28,789 nt of DNA from a virus. Shown here in pieces: positions 11,718 through 19,616 of the stretch (positions within the stretch are counted from its first letter, which is position 1; each line of letters opens with the position of its first letter). The notes below the pieces were generated by a model that saw only the letters and a program-made list of their open reading frames with translations, made no database searches and was not told where the DNA came from. Where the stretch lies: the IMG/VR virus record IMGVR_UViG_3300014720_000138, positions 1-28,789 of that record. One strand, given 5' to 3'. The position numbers were made by a program, and so were the translations under genes.

Positions 11718-12836
11718 ATGAAAAGTATAGATTACTTGTTTAAAGCATTAGAAAGTAGAGCAGGAAAATCTTTATCCAGAGAGTCTAAACATAGATTAAG
11801 AAAAGACAAACGTATTGGTTTGAATGGATATACATGGGATAATTTTAATATGGATAATAGACAAGTATTCTTAGCTGCAACTGATTCAGAAGATGTAATT
11901 GTATCAGAATTTCTTCTGGAGAAAGCTTATGCTGGATTAGACACTCAGTTTAAATCCATGCACCTTCTTTGTACTATGGAAGAATGGAAAAACTTTGTTG
12001 CGAATAATGCTAAAAATTATAAACGTATTTTCCAATCAGGCGAAGAACACGGTGTGATATTTTTTGAAGAAGCTATTATCAAGTATAATATTAGCAGCAC
12101 TTATATTTCAATAAAACTTATTGGTGAACTTAACTTTATTAATATCTTTGAAAAAAATCTTAAAAATAACTTTGATATTGCTGAATCCTTTATTGAATGG
12201 ATGTATTCTAGTGATGGATCTAATGTAACCGTTCCATTAACTACAGATAAGAGTCCTGTTTCCGAAATGTATCCCTTTCTTGGTAATGAGAAGTTAACTG
12301 AGTACTATGATCGTTACATGCATTCGTCTGCGAGTGTACTAGTATTGATTGGTCCTCCAGGTACAGGTAAGACTACATTTATTCGAGGTCTTTTGCAGCA
12401 TACCAAATCTAGTGCTATCGTAACTTATGACCCTGAGCTATTAGAAAAAGATTATGTGTTTGCTCGCTTTATTGAAAGTAGCAACAACATCATGGTATTA
12501 GAAGATGCTGATAATTTCTTAGGCAGCAGAAATGAAGGCAATACTGTAATGCATAAGTTTCTTAACGTCGGTGATGGTTTAATTACTACTAAGAACAAAA
12601 AGCTTATCTTTAGTACTAACTTGCCCTCAGTAAAAGATATTGATCCAGCACTTGTTCGACCAGGCCGTTGTTTTGACGTATTGACATTTAATTATTTAGA
12701 TAAGCATCAAGCTAAGCTTTTGGCTAAGGTAATTGATTCGGAGTTACCCACTAACAGTGACACTTATAGTATTGCCGATGTTTTTCATAAGCAAACACAT
12801 AAGGCTAAACCAAAAGCAAAAATTGGTTTTATATAG
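11718..12836 (+). CDS. AAA+ ATPase, phage type
   Basis: About 372 residues. The C-terminal half is an AAA+ module: Walker A GPPGTGKT (about 212-219), Walker B IMVLEDAD (about 258-265), sensor-1 LIFSTN (ends near 301) and an arginine-finger segment ALVRPGRCF (about 311-319). The N-terminal half is a helical domain of unknown role. The end KAKIGFI resembles tails of related phage AAA+ proteins. ATG 11718 lies four bases after the upstream stop; ATG 11685 would add 11 residues and overlap the previous gene. The fold fits a remodelling ATPase acting on nucleoprotein or protein assemblies. The target is unknown. Confidence 0.88.
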   Translation: MKSIDYLFKALESRAGKSLSRESKHRLRKDKRIGLNGYTWDNFNMDNRQVFLAATDSEDVIVSEFLLEKAYAGLDTQFKSMHLLCTMEEWKNFVANNAKNYKRIFQSGEEHGVIFFEEAIIKYNISSTYISIKLIGELNFINIFEKNLKNNFDIAESFIEWMYSSDGSNVTVPLTTDKSPVSEMYPFLGNEKLTEYYDRYMHSSASVLVLIGPPGTGKTTFIRGLLQHTKSSAIVTYDPELLEKDYVFARFIESSNNIMVLEDADNFLGSRNEGNTVMHKFLNVGDGLITTKNKKLIFSTNLPSVKDIDPALVRPGRCFDVLTFNYLDKHQAKLLAKVIDSELPTNSDTYSIADVFHKQTHKAKPKAKIGFI

Positions 12837-12845
12837 GAGAAACTT

Positions 12846-13190
12846 ATGAGCTTATTAAAGGGATACAATCCAATTACTGATTATAGATCAGATGATTATG
12901 AAACTATATCTTATGATCTTAATAGTATCGGAATAAAAGGCGAGCTTCATACTTGTAGCTTTGTAGTTCAAGATATTAGTTATTTTAATTCATCACCTCA
13001 AGAAACAACAGATCATATTAAACGAAATTTGGTGTCGAAAATTGTAGAATCATTATTAACCTCTAACACGCAGTATATAGAATTCACTAAACGAAGTGAT
13101 CCAAATTCTGGTCAAACTTATTTTATGGCAAGATTATGTGTTGTACCAAAAGATTTAACACAAATTTTAAAGAGTGCGGTAATTAAATAA
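12846..13190 (+). CDS. Unknown protein, 114 residues
   Basis: A 114-residue protein (MSLLKGYNPITDYRSDDYET start) likely to fold as alternating strands and helices, with the C-terminal strands TYFMARLCVVPK. ATAGGAG gives a good ribosome binding site. The stop and the next ATG overlap (TAATG), so it forms a unit with the 13190 gene. I do not recognise the family. The position after an AAA+ ATPase suggests shared expression only. Confidence 0.72.
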   Translation: MSLLKGYNPITDYRSDDYETISYDLNSIGIKGELHTCSFVVQDISYFNSSPQETTDHIKRNLVSKIVESLLTSNTQYIEFTKRSDPNSGQTYFMARLCVVPKDLTQILKSAVIK

Positions 13191-13564
13191 TGGAATCACT
13201 AGAAGAATTTGGAAAAATATTTCGTGAAACTATGAATGAAATAGAAAAAGAAAGCGAATCTTACTGGAATTCTTTATCTAAGGAAGAACAGTTAAAGGTT
13301 TTTTGTGCTGTGAGCCGACGGATTTTTGAGGGGGAGATTAAGGATAAGGGCTCCTACAGACATGTTCTGTATAGCACTTTTGGATTTGGACCTGAAGCAT
13401 ATGCACAGGCACAGTGTTCCGGGTATTTATCAATTCATAATGCAATATATGATGGTGAACGATTACGAGATAATATTAAAGATTTTTGTACTAAATTTTT
13501 AGATGTTGATAAAAATATTTTGGAATCTAAATTAGACGAGTACGTCAAAAAATTGTATTTCTAA
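13190..13564 (+). CDS. Conserved T4-like phage protein, unknown function
   Basis: A 124-residue acidic protein. The segments SYWNSLSKEEQLKVFCAVSR, then FEGEIKDKGSYRHVLYSTFG, then FGPEAYAQAQCSGYLSIHNA recall a conserved cyanophage and T4-like family with the pattern 'WNSLSKEDQLxVFCAVxxRIxEGExKxKxSYRxVLYxxFGFGPEAYxxAQ'. All known relatives are hypothetical. The helix-rich fold shows no enzyme motif. It is coupled to the previous gene by TAATG, and its stop lies within a TAATAAATAA stretch that could carry a late promoter for the next gene. Confidence 0.82.
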   Translation: MESLEEFGKIFRETMNEIEKESESYWNSLSKEEQLKVFCAVSRRIFEGEIKDKGSYRHVLYSTFGFGPEAYAQAQCSGYLSIHNAIYDGERLRDNIKDFCTKFLDVDKNILESKLDEYVKKLYF

Positions 13565-13570
13565 TAAATA
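13563..13570 (+). promoter_or_regulatory. Possible T4-type late promoter (AATAAATA)
   Basis: AATAAATA matches the NATAAATA late-promoter form used by T4-type phages. It is intergenic, 20 bases before the ATG at 13591. In AT-rich DNA such an octamer also occurs by chance, and stop-codon context favours it, so this is only a candidate. Confidence 0.35.
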
Positions 13571-13592
13571 ATCGAGAGCGAGGACTCTCGAT
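13571..13592 (+). promoter_or_regulatory. Start-codon hairpin with the ribosome binding site in its loop
   Basis: ATCGAGAG (13571-13578) pairs perfectly with CTCTCGAT (13585-13592), leaving the hexaloop CGAGGA, which is the Shine-Dalgarno sequence. The last two bases of the stem are the first two of the ATG at 13591. This is well suited to translational control by structure or by a loop-binding repressor, similar in idea to the T4 RegA and gp43 operators. Confidence 0.6.
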
Positions 13593-13869
13593 GATAGCCA
13601 AGGTAATACAATTTCCAATAAAAGAAAAAGTTATAGGTTATAAAATTCCGTTATTTACGGATGAAGAAATATTCATTACAATTTCAGCAATGAATATTTT
13701 TAGTGATCTGCAATATAAAATTACAGAAAAAAATTTAACTGACCATGATCCTCTCATGGTCATTGATGCCTTAATGAAAGCTAAAGAATCAGAAATAATT
13801 TCTGGAATTTGTAAAAGAATTATAGGCAATATACTTAAAGCAGTAGAACCTGTAGAAATGAGAGGTTAA
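13591..13869 (+). CDS. Unknown protein, 92 residues, hairpin-controlled start
   Basis: A 92-residue protein (MIAKVIQFPIKEKVIGYKIP start) with an N-terminal beta part and a helical second half (DPLMVIDALMKAKESEIISG). The only usable start is ATG 13591, which sits at the foot of a perfect 8-bp hairpin with GAGGA in the loop. Small phage proteins opening 'VIQFP' are common and often uncharacterised. It is co-transcribed with the next gene. The function is unknown. Confidence 0.75.
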   Translation: MIAKVIQFPIKEKVIGYKIPLFTDEEIFITISAMNIFSDLQYKITEKNLTDHDPLMVIDALMKAKESEIISGICKRIIGNILKAVEPVEMRG

Positions 13870-13870
13870 T

Positions 13871-14410
13871 TTGAATATTTTTTATCTAAATAATGATCCC
13901 AAAGAATGTGCAAGATTACACAATGATAAACATGTGGTAAAGATGATTCTTGAATATGGGCAACTAATGTCTACTGCCCATAGAGTATTGGATGGCAAGG
14001 AATACCTGGGTAAAACAGCTAACGGAAGAAATATTAAACGTTGGTTATTACCTGATGAAAGAGAAAATGTGATGTGGAAAGCAAGCCACATTAAACATCC
14101 ATCGGGGATTTGGACTCGGCAGTCTAAAGAAAACTACAAATGGTTGTACCGTCTTTGGTTTTATCTATTACAAGAATATACTTATAGATATGGCAAAAAA
14201 CATTCTGCAGAAAGAATGATGTCTCATTTTTGGCTATATCCGACGAACATCCCCGAAGGACCTTTTACCGATCCAACTCCTGCTATGCCAGATCAGTTTA
14301 AAATATCTGGAGATAGCATTAGATCATATATAAATTATTACGTCGGTGCCAAACAACACTTGGCATCATGGAAACATAGGGAAATCCCTAACTGGTGGAT
14401 AAATGCCTAG
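13871..14410 (+). CDS. Conserved phage protein with TTG start (MNIFYLNNDP family)
   Basis: A 179-residue basic, Trp/His/Tyr-rich protein. It opens MNIFYLNNDPKECARLHNDK, then HVVKMILEYGQLMSTAHRV, then WTRQSKENYKWLYRLW, then YRYGKKHSAE and a final PNWW. The family pattern that I recall is 'MxIxYLxxDPxxCAxxHxDKHVVKMIxExxQLxSTAHxVLDG ... HPSxxWxRxSxxNYxWLYxL ... EYTYRYGKxH ... YRxYY', common in large phages. TTG 13871 is fixed by the conserved N-terminus and by AGAGG at 13861. Conserved His, Lys, Trp and Tyr suggest nucleic-acid or enzyme function; a distant link to pyrimidine-dimer glycosylases has crossed my mind but I cannot support it. Confidence 0.82.
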   Translation: MNIFYLNNDPKECARLHNDKHVVKMILEYGQLMSTAHRVLDGKEYLGKTANGRNIKRWLLPDERENVMWKASHIKHPSGIWTRQSKENYKWLYRLWFYLLQEYTYRYGKKHSAERMMSHFWLYPTNIPEGPFTDPTPAMPDQFKISGDSIRSYINYYVGAKQHLASWKHREIPNWWINA

Positions 14411-14660
14411 CTATAGTTTTAAATGTTCAAATTGTGATCATATATTTGATGTGTTCTGCTCTATGAAAGATAGAAAGGAACAAGAGTGTCCAAACTGCAA
14501 ATCAAAAAATTATGAGACACATCATCGAGGCGGTAATGCGTTGATTGATCCGGTTCGTCTTGGGGTCAGAACCATTGATGGTGGGTTTAGAGAAGTCTTG
14601 TCTAAGATCGCTCAAAATAATTATAAAAGCAACTTGGCGGACAAACTATCAAGACGATGA
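14403..14660 (+). CDS. FmdB-like zinc-ribbon protein
   Basis: An 85-residue protein with two CxxC knuckles: C8/C11 in FKCSNCDHIFDV and C29/C32 in ECPNCKS. This is the FmdB/CxxC zinc-ribbon pattern (MPxYxFxCxxCxxxF...), which binds one Zn(II). The C-terminal 45 residues are basic, ending KLSRR, and may contact nucleic acid. Such ribbons are frequent in T4-like phages, with no proven role; transcription or assembly factors have been proposed. It overlaps the preceding gene by eight bases and a 14-codon frame by ATGA. Confidence 0.88.
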   Translation: MPSYSFKCSNCDHIFDVFCSMKDRKEQECPNCKSKNYETHHRGGNALIDPVRLGVRTIDGGFREVLSKIAQNNYKSNLADKLSRR

Positions 14661-14701
14661 AAACTTATCTTCAACACTTTCTCCTTGGGGGTAATAGCTG
14701 A
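14657..14701 (+). other. Candidate 14-codon leader peptide before phoH
   Basis: ATG 14657 overlaps the stop of the zinc-ribbon gene (ATGA) and opens MKTYLQHFLLGGNS, ending TGA 14699-14701. Its last codons run through the 5' arm of hairpin 1 and its stop lies in that hairpin's loop, so its translation could decide which leader structure forms ahead of phoH. There is no direct sign that it is translated. Confidence 0.35.
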
Positions 14702-14734
14702 GAAGTTATTGCCCTCACTTACTTTAAGAGGGCA
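14689..14734 (+). promoter_or_regulatory. Two mutually exclusive hairpins in the phoH leader
   Basis: Hairpin 1: GGGTAATAGC (14689-14698) with GTTATTGCCC (14705-14714), ten pairs including two G-U, loop TGAGAA. Hairpin 2: TGCCCTC (14710-14716) with GAGGGCA (14728-14734), seven perfect pairs, hiding the AGAGGG ribosome binding site of phoH (ATG 14738). Both need bases 14710-14714, so only one can form. Confidence 0.55.
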
Positions 14735-14737
14735 TTC

Positions 14738-15484
14738 ATGGCAAAACAAAAAAATAATACACAATTGCATTCTATTCAACCTCATCTTACTATTCACAAC
14801 AAGTTAAAGGTAAGACTGGATGATATGAATGTCATTGAGCCATTGACAGATAACCAAAGGAGAGTATTTGAGCTTTATCAAAACTCCAATATCATGTTGT
14901 TACATGGAGTAGCAGGAACAGGTAAAACTTTCATCGCTTTATATCACGCACTAGAGGAGGTACTTGATAAATCCAATCCTTTTGAAAAAGTAGTTATAGT
15001 TAGATCAGCAGTATCCAGTAGAGATATTGGACATTTGCCTGGAGACGAAAAGGAAAAGACAGAAGTCTACACGGAACCTTATGTAGGTATTTGTCAAGAT
15101 TTATTTAATAGATATGATGCATATCAGAGATTAGTAGAGCAAGGAGCAATACAATTTTTGGTTACTTCATTCGTAAGAGGTATTACTTTAGATAATAGTA
15201 TTATTCTTGTTGATGAATGTCAAAATATGACAGACATGGAACTTAATTCAATTATAACCAGAGTGGGAGATAGATCTAAAATTATATTCTGCGGTGATTT
15301 TAGACAAACAGACCTTTATAGAAAAACTGATATGTCGGGTCTTAAAAAATTTATGGTTATAGCAGACATGATGCCCTCATTTAAAACTATAGAATTTGGA
15401 GTAGAAGATATAGTTAGATCATCTTTAGTAAAAGAATACATCTTAGCTAGGTTAGAATACGAATCCAGATACGGGGGAAATTAG
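14738..15484 (+). CDS. phoH: PhoH-like ATPase
   Basis: A 248-residue protein of the phage PhoH family. Walker A is GVAGTGKT (57-64); Walker B is IILVDECQNM, with the DE at 159-160. FCGDFRQTDL (184-193) is the conserved motif after Walker B. The sequence IGHLPGDEKEKTEVYTEPYV (97-116) is highly characteristic. PhoH proteins bind and hydrolyse ATP and may be RNA-associated; in phages they are linked loosely to phosphate stress, without proven function. AGAGGG is the ribosome binding site, partly sequestered by a leader hairpin. The gene ends ten bases before a strong terminator, so it closes a transcription unit. Confidence 0.95.
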   Translation: MAKQKNNTQLHSIQPHLTIHNKLKVRLDDMNVIEPLTDNQRRVFELYQNSNIMLLHGVAGTGKTFIALYHALEEVLDKSNPFEKVVIVRSAVSSRDIGHLPGDEKEKTEVYTEPYVGICQDLFNRYDAYQRLVEQGAIQFLVTSFVRGITLDNSIILVDECQNMTDMELNSIITRVGDRSKIIFCGDFRQTDLYRKTDMSGLKKFMVIADMMPSFKTIEFGVEDIVRSSLVKEYILARLEYESRYGGN

Positions 15485-15492
15485 GTATAAAT

Positions 15493-15519
15493 AAAAGAGT
15501 CGGTTTCCGACTCTTTTTT
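15493..15519 (+). terminator. Rho-independent terminator after phoH
   Basis: AAAAGAGTCGG (15493-15503) pairs with CCGACTCTTTT (15507-15517), followed by T up to 15519. The A-run on the other side makes it usable from both strands. It separates the DNA metabolism block from the fibre block. Confidence 0.9.
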
Positions 15520-15522
15520 ATC

Positions 15523-15530
15523 TATAAATA
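15523..15530 (+). promoter_or_regulatory. Possible T4-type late promoter (TATAAATA)
   Basis: A perfect match to the T4 late consensus TATAAATA, directly after the terminator and at the head of the fibre block, which should be late-expressed. The ATG at 15536 is only five bases further, so a transcript would be nearly leaderless. A second match at 15486-15493 leads into the terminator stem. Confidence 0.5.
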
Positions 15531-15535
15531 TTAAG

Positions 15536-15742
15536 ATGAATTTAATCTTTACTTCCCCAACTATTTCCAAAGTAAAATTACGAGGAGTAATTTTGCGAGG
15601 ACAAAGCACAGGTATACCAACAGTATTTTCCTCTAATTATGTATTTTCGCAAGGTGAAAATATAACTCAAGGACAAATACAAATATTACCAAATGTTCAA
15701 GTCGAGGTACCTCCCGGTGCCGTCTGGAATTTACAGCCCTAA
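15536..15742 (+). CDS. Small beta-rich structural protein, 68 residues
   Basis: A 68-residue beta-rich protein (MNLIFTSPTISKVKLRGVIL start) with many Ser/Thr/Asn/Val/Gln and a Pro-Gly turn near the end (QVEVPPGAVWNLQP). It is the first gene of the fibre block, right after the terminator and a TATAAATA motif. The next gene starts with no gap (TAAATG). No ribosome binding site is seen. A small structural adaptor or fibre-associated protein is the best guess. Confidence 0.62.
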   Translation: MNLIFTSPTISKVKLRGVILRGQSTGIPTVFSSNYVFSQGENITQGQIQILPNVQVEVPPGAVWNLQP

Positions 15743-16687
15743 ATGTCAACAATTTTAAATGCAAATTCCATTCTAGGTTTAGTAATTGTTCCTGATTCTT
15801 CAGGTGAACTGCAACTTAGAACTGCTAATGTAACTGCTCTTACTGTAGCTAATGCTAGAGTAGGTATAGGTGGCAGTGTAGATTCGAATGCTAATCTTAA
15901 GATAACAGGTAATGTAATAGTTACAGAAACAGCTAACGTGTTTTCCTTGGCTGTTTCGGGATATGGTAATGTTATAAGTAGCACTGGTGTTTGGCTTGGT
16001 CAGGGTGCTATCGGTGCACAGGGCGCACAGGGTGCTCAGGGGGTCCAAGGGTCACAGGGTGTACAAGGTGCAGTAGGTGCTCAAGGGTCACAGGGTGTAC
16101 AAGGCTCAACGGGTGATCAAGGTGTACAAGGGTCACAGGGTGCCCAAGGTGTCCAGGGCGCAACAGGTGTAGGTGTCCAAGGTGCTCAGGGTGCCCAAGG
16201 TGTGGCAGGTCCAGCTGGCAGTGGCGGTGGATCGGCAAATGTAGCAATCTACGACGAAAATGTTTTAATTACCAGTAATGTAACCGGTATAAATTTTACG
16301 GGTTCTGGTGTTACTGCTACATTATCGGGTTCTAATGTCATTGTTACCATTTCTGCTACAGGCGGCGATGGCTCAACAGCAAATGCAGATAATGTTATTC
16401 ACACCATAGACACATTTAACGGTGATGGTACCACAACATCATTTACTCTTACATCTAATGCATCACAAACAGATTCGTTGGTTATTTTAGATGGTTTGGT
16501 ACAATTTTATTCGACAGATTATAACATTAGTAATAGCACTTCCTTGGTATTTACGTCAGCTCCAGAAGTCGGTGAGACAATTAAAGTATTGCATCTACAA
16601 GGTGCAGGTGCGAGTAATGTGCCTGAAGACTGGGGCCTAGTTGATACATCAGCAACTACTACAGAAGATTACGGAAGCATAGTATGA
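15743..16687 (+). CDS. Collagen-like tail fibre protein
   Basis: A 314-residue protein. Residues 1-87 are beta-rich (attachment domain); residues 88-160 are about 24 Gly-X-Y triplets of the GAQ/GVQ/GSQ kind with one interruption (GATGVGVQG); residues 165-314 form a beta-rich C-terminal domain with a segment [20 protein letters not shown], typical of phage fibre tips. Collagen-like triplets make a trimeric shaft; the head should bind the host. The triplets hold Gln, Ala, Val and Ser, nearly no Pro or Lys. The same kind of fibre occurs at 20145. It ends in an ATGA overlap with the next fibre gene. Confidence 0.88.
   Translation: MSTILNANSILGLVIVPDSSGELQLRTANVTALTVANARVGIGGSVDSNANLKITGNVIVTETANVFSLAVSGYGNVISSTGVWLGQGAIGAQGAQGAQGVQGSQGVQGAVGAQGSQGVQGSTGDQGVQGSQGAQGVQGATGVGVQGAQGAQGVAGPAGSGGGSANVAIYDENVLITSNVTGINFTGSGVTATLSGSNVIVTISATGGDGSTANADNVIHTIDTFNGDGTTTSFTLTSNASQTDSLVILDGLVQFYSTDYNISNSTSLVFTSAPEVGETIKVLHLQGAGASNVPEDWGLVDTSATTTEDYGSIV
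16015..16215 (+). repeat. Collagen-shaft repeat of the first fibre
   Basis: Nine-base Gly-X-Y units (GGTGTACAA, GGGTCACAG and similar) run through this stretch with more variation than in the repeat at 20476-21000, so this array looks older. The 3' end shares CAACAGGTGTAGGTGTCCAA with the other array (near 20959-20978), marking homology. Confidence 0.8.
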
Positions 16688-17535
16688 CAAAACAAGTACA
16701 AATAAGAAGAGGATCAACCTCACAACACAATACTTTCACCGGGGCGTCTGGCGAAATAACAGTTGATACCGATTTAAGTACAGTTAGAGTACACGACAAT
16801 GCTTTAGCTGGTGGCCATAGATTGGCAAAATACGCAGAATTAACCACAGCCAATGTCACTGAGGTTACTAATCTTTATTTTACCAACTCCAGATCGAGAT
16901 TGGCATTAACATCCGGTAACACAATCGGTTATAATAATACCACAGGCAACATTACTCTAACTCCGTCAGGTGTCACTGCTGCTGTATATGGAAATGCTAC
17001 CTTAATACCAATTATAACTGTGGATACCTTCGGTAGAGTCACTTCGGTCAGTAACGTTGCCTTAACCGCTACCGGTACTATATCGTCAGTTGCGGGTGTC
17101 AGCACCGGGGCGGTATCAAATACTCAGTTATCTGCGGGTGTATCTTCGGCAGGGTTAACTGATATAGGTAATGTCACCTTATCCAACACAAGCATTATCA
17201 TGACTGGCGCTGCAGTATCTAGAGTCGTCAATCTGGGTAACACCATCGCATTGTGCAACATCAATGTTCAAGCAGGATCATATTTTACAGCAAATTCAAA
17301 TGTAAATACCACTTGGCAATTCACTAATGCTTCGAGTGCTGCTAATGTTGCACAGGCATTTACTCTTGAGTTGTACAACGGCGGTTCATTTACTCAAACC
17401 TGGCCAAATGCGGTCAGATGGCCTGGGAATGTGGCACCGGCATTATCTCCTAATTTATATGATATGTTGGTTTTTGTGACAGATAGTAATGGTACTTCTT
17501 GGCGTGGTTCAGTTCAAACGGGGTATACTGCATAA
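16684..17535 (+). CDS. Tail fibre protein with Mtd-N-like start
   Basis: A 283-residue protein. It opens [20 protein letters not shown], followed by [20 protein letters not shown] and GGHRLA. This 'QIRRGTxxQHxxFTGxxGExTVDTDxxTVxVHDGxTxGGxxL' pattern is the N-terminal module of many phage fibres (major tropism determinant type), which fixes the fibre to the virion. Residues 55-110 share the segment 'NVTEx(T/S)NLYFTN(S/A)R' with the 20145 fibre, so the two are related. The rest is beta-helical, Asn/Thr/Ser-rich. It overlaps both neighbours (ATGA and TAATG). Confidence 0.85.
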   Translation: MTKQVQIRRGSTSQHNTFTGASGEITVDTDLSTVRVHDNALAGGHRLAKYAELTTANVTEVTNLYFTNSRSRLALTSGNTIGYNNTTGNITLTPSGVTAAVYGNATLIPIITVDTFGRVTSVSNVALTATGTISSVAGVSTGAVSNTQLSAGVSSAGLTDIGNVTLSNTSIIMTGAAVSRVVNLGNTIALCNINVQAGSYFTANSNVNTTWQFTNASSAANVAQAFTLELYNGGSFTQTWPNAVRWPGNVAPALSPNLYDMLVFVTDSNGTSWRGSVQTGYTA

Positions 17536-19607
17536 TGGATTTGATAGCAAAAAGTTTAATAGGTAGTTATGCGAAGGGACCAATAGATCCCTATTTCGAA
17601 TACACTACTTTGTTGTTGAGCGGAAACGGATTAAACGGTGCACAAAATGGTAGAACTGGACCAGCTGCAGCATACAGAGACGGTACATTTTTAGATGCCT
17701 CTACCAACAACTTCACCATCACCCGCAACGGCAACACGACACAGGGAACCTTTAGCCCGTTCAGTCAGACAGGGTGGGGGAATTACTTTGATGGGAGTTC
17801 ATCGTTAAGTATCGCAAACAATGCCGCTTTCCAAATGTCAACAGGCGACTTCTGCCTTGAGGGATGGTTTTACTGCACAGGAACCTCGGTAATGTGTCCT
17901 TTTGGGACAAATTATTTAGGCTCAAGCAACTACATAATTGTTACTTTAAATCGCTCTGGCGCTGGACAAATTGATGCTGCTATTCAAGATAGCTCATCAA
18001 TTTCCACGAGCACTAACTCCTTTTCAAACAATACTTGGAACCATCTTGTTTATTGTAGGACTAGCGGTACGGTATCACTTTTTCTGAATGGGGATAGGGT
18101 GGCTACGGGAACGGACTCCAGCGCTACAAACCCAACAGGCGCATTTCAGATTGGTACGAATACAGCGTTAGCAAGACCTTTCTCTGGCTATTTATCCAAT
18201 GTCAGACTTATTAAGGGATCACAACCATACAACGCAACATCAACAACCATTACCGTCCCCACCGAACCACTAACAGCAATCTCAGGCACTTCCCTCCTCA
18301 CCTGCCAATCCAACCGCTTCAAAGATAACAGCACTAATAATTTCACGATCACAACAAGCGGCTCACCAACCGTAGTCGCCTTCTCCCCATTCAACCCCTC
18401 TGCATCGTGGTCTGCTGCGACCTATGGTGGGTCAGGGTATTTTGATGGTAGTGGGGATTATTTGACTGCGCCTAACAATACGGCTTTTGATTTAGGGTCT
18501 AGCGACTTTACTATTTCGCTTTGGTATTACCCGTTAGTAAGCGGCAACACAGAAAGATTGGTTCAATGGCAAAACGGCGCTGCCTCAAACAGTAATTATG
18601 GATATTTTTTGTTCAAAACTACTGCCAATCAAATTACGTTTGGAACACAAAGCGGAGGCAGCACTCAATCTGGCACATCCTCTAGTTCTGTTCAAATAAA
18701 CGCTTGGAATTATATTGTTGTAACAAGAACAGGAACTTCAGCAACCATTTATGTTAATGGTGTTGGTACTTCAATAAGTGTTTATTCTACTATTGCAAGC
18801 CCAAGCGGCGCTCTTTTATATATTTCATCAGACGCAGGAACTGGTCAGTATGCCCAAGGATATTTATCTGGGCTAAGGATTCTAAAAGGAACAGCCGATA
18901 CACCTTCTTCTTCCAATCCAACATCCCCACCAACCGCCATCACCAACACCAGCCTCCTCCTTAACTTCACCAACGCCGGTATCTATGACGCTACGTCTAA
19001 GAATGACTTGGAGACTGTTGGCAATGCTCAGATCAGTACGGCTATTTCTGCTAAGTGGGGAAGCGGGACTATGGCTTTTGATGGGACGGGGGATTATTTA
19101 TTAACACCTAGTTCAGTCAATCTTAATTATGGTTCTGGTAGTTTTACGTTTGAAGGGTGGCTGTATGTATCAAGTTACCCATCATGGGGTTCTATAGGTA
19201 CGATCATAGCTAACCGAGCAAACGCATCTTCTTATACGGGAAATATTTTTCTAGCAGTAACAAATCAATCTAGTTCAAATAAAATAAAAATATGGGCATC
19301 TTCTAGTGGTTCTGGTCATGACGTTTTTAACGAAGTTGATGTTGCTACGGGTTTATCAACTAACACTTGGTTTCATCTTGCAGTAGTAAGAAGCGGAAAT
19401 ACTTGGTATGGGTTTGTTAATGGATCACAAACCTGGACTACAACCTCATCATCTACGTTAAATTCAAACACAGTGGCAACAACCATTGGCGCAGACACAA
19501 ATGGCAATGGATTTACGGGTTATATGCAAGACCTACGCATCACCAAAGGCTACGCTCGCTACACATCCAGCTTCACTGCTCCAACAGCAGCGTTTCCCAC
19601 GTTATAG
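17535..19607 (+). CDS. Triple LamG/concanavalin A-like domain fibre protein
   Basis: A 690-residue protein with three related jelly-roll domains of about 650 bp each. They begin around NYFDGSSSLSI (DNA near 17787), GYFDGSGDYLT (18438) and MAFDGTGDYLL (19076). Each has the LamG-type sequence 'FDGxxDYLxxxxxxxFxxGxxxFTxExWxY' and a later 'NTWxHLVVxRxGxTxxxFVNG'. Linkers carry the C-rich segment LLTCQSNRFKDNSTNNFTIT and its relatives, which I know from aquatic phage fibres. LamG/ConA-like folds bind glycans, so a host surface sugar receptor is likely. The start ATG 17535 gives a TAATG overlap. Confidence 0.87.
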   Translation: MDLIAKSLIGSYAKGPIDPYFEYTTLLLSGNGLNGAQNGRTGPAAAYRDGTFLDASTNNFTITRNGNTTQGTFSPFSQTGWGNYFDGSSSLSIANNAAFQMSTGDFCLEGWFYCTGTSVMCPFGTNYLGSSNYIIVTLNRSGAGQIDAAIQDSSSISTSTNSFSNNTWNHLVYCRTSGTVSLFLNGDRVATGTDSSATNPTGAFQIGTNTALARPFSGYLSNVRLIKGSQPYNATSTTITVPTEPLTAISGTSLLTCQSNRFKDNSTNNFTITTSGSPTVVAFSPFNPSASWSAATYGGSGYFDGSGDYLTAPNNTAFDLGSSDFTISLWYYPLVSGNTERLVQWQNGAASNSNYGYFLFKTTANQITFGTQSGGSTQSGTSSSSVQINAWNYIVVTRTGTSATIYVNGVGTSISVYSTIASPSGALLYISSDAGTGQYAQGYLSGLRILKGTADTPSSSNPTSPPTAITNTSLLLNFTNAGIYDATSKNDLETVGNAQISTAISAKWGSGTMAFDGTGDYLLTPSSVNLNYGSGSFTFEGWLYVSSYPSWGSIGTIIANRANASSYTGNIFLAVTNQSSSNKIKIWASSSGSGHDVFNEVDVATGLSTNTWFHLAVVRSGNTWYGFVNGSQTWTTTSSSTLNSNTVATTIGADTNGNGFTGYMQDLRITKGYARYTSSFTAPTAAFPTL

Positions 19608-19616
19608 GACTAGACC

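Noticed and set aside
13871-14410. Naming the protein a pyrimidine-dimer DNA glycosylase
   Set aside because: I see only a vague resemblance. No catalytic N-terminal Thr or other endonuclease V signature is visible.
16008-16247. Antisense frame over the first collagen shaft
   Set aside because: It is a by-product of the nine-base repeat. It gives a His/Pro/Leu low-complexity product and has no ribosome binding site.
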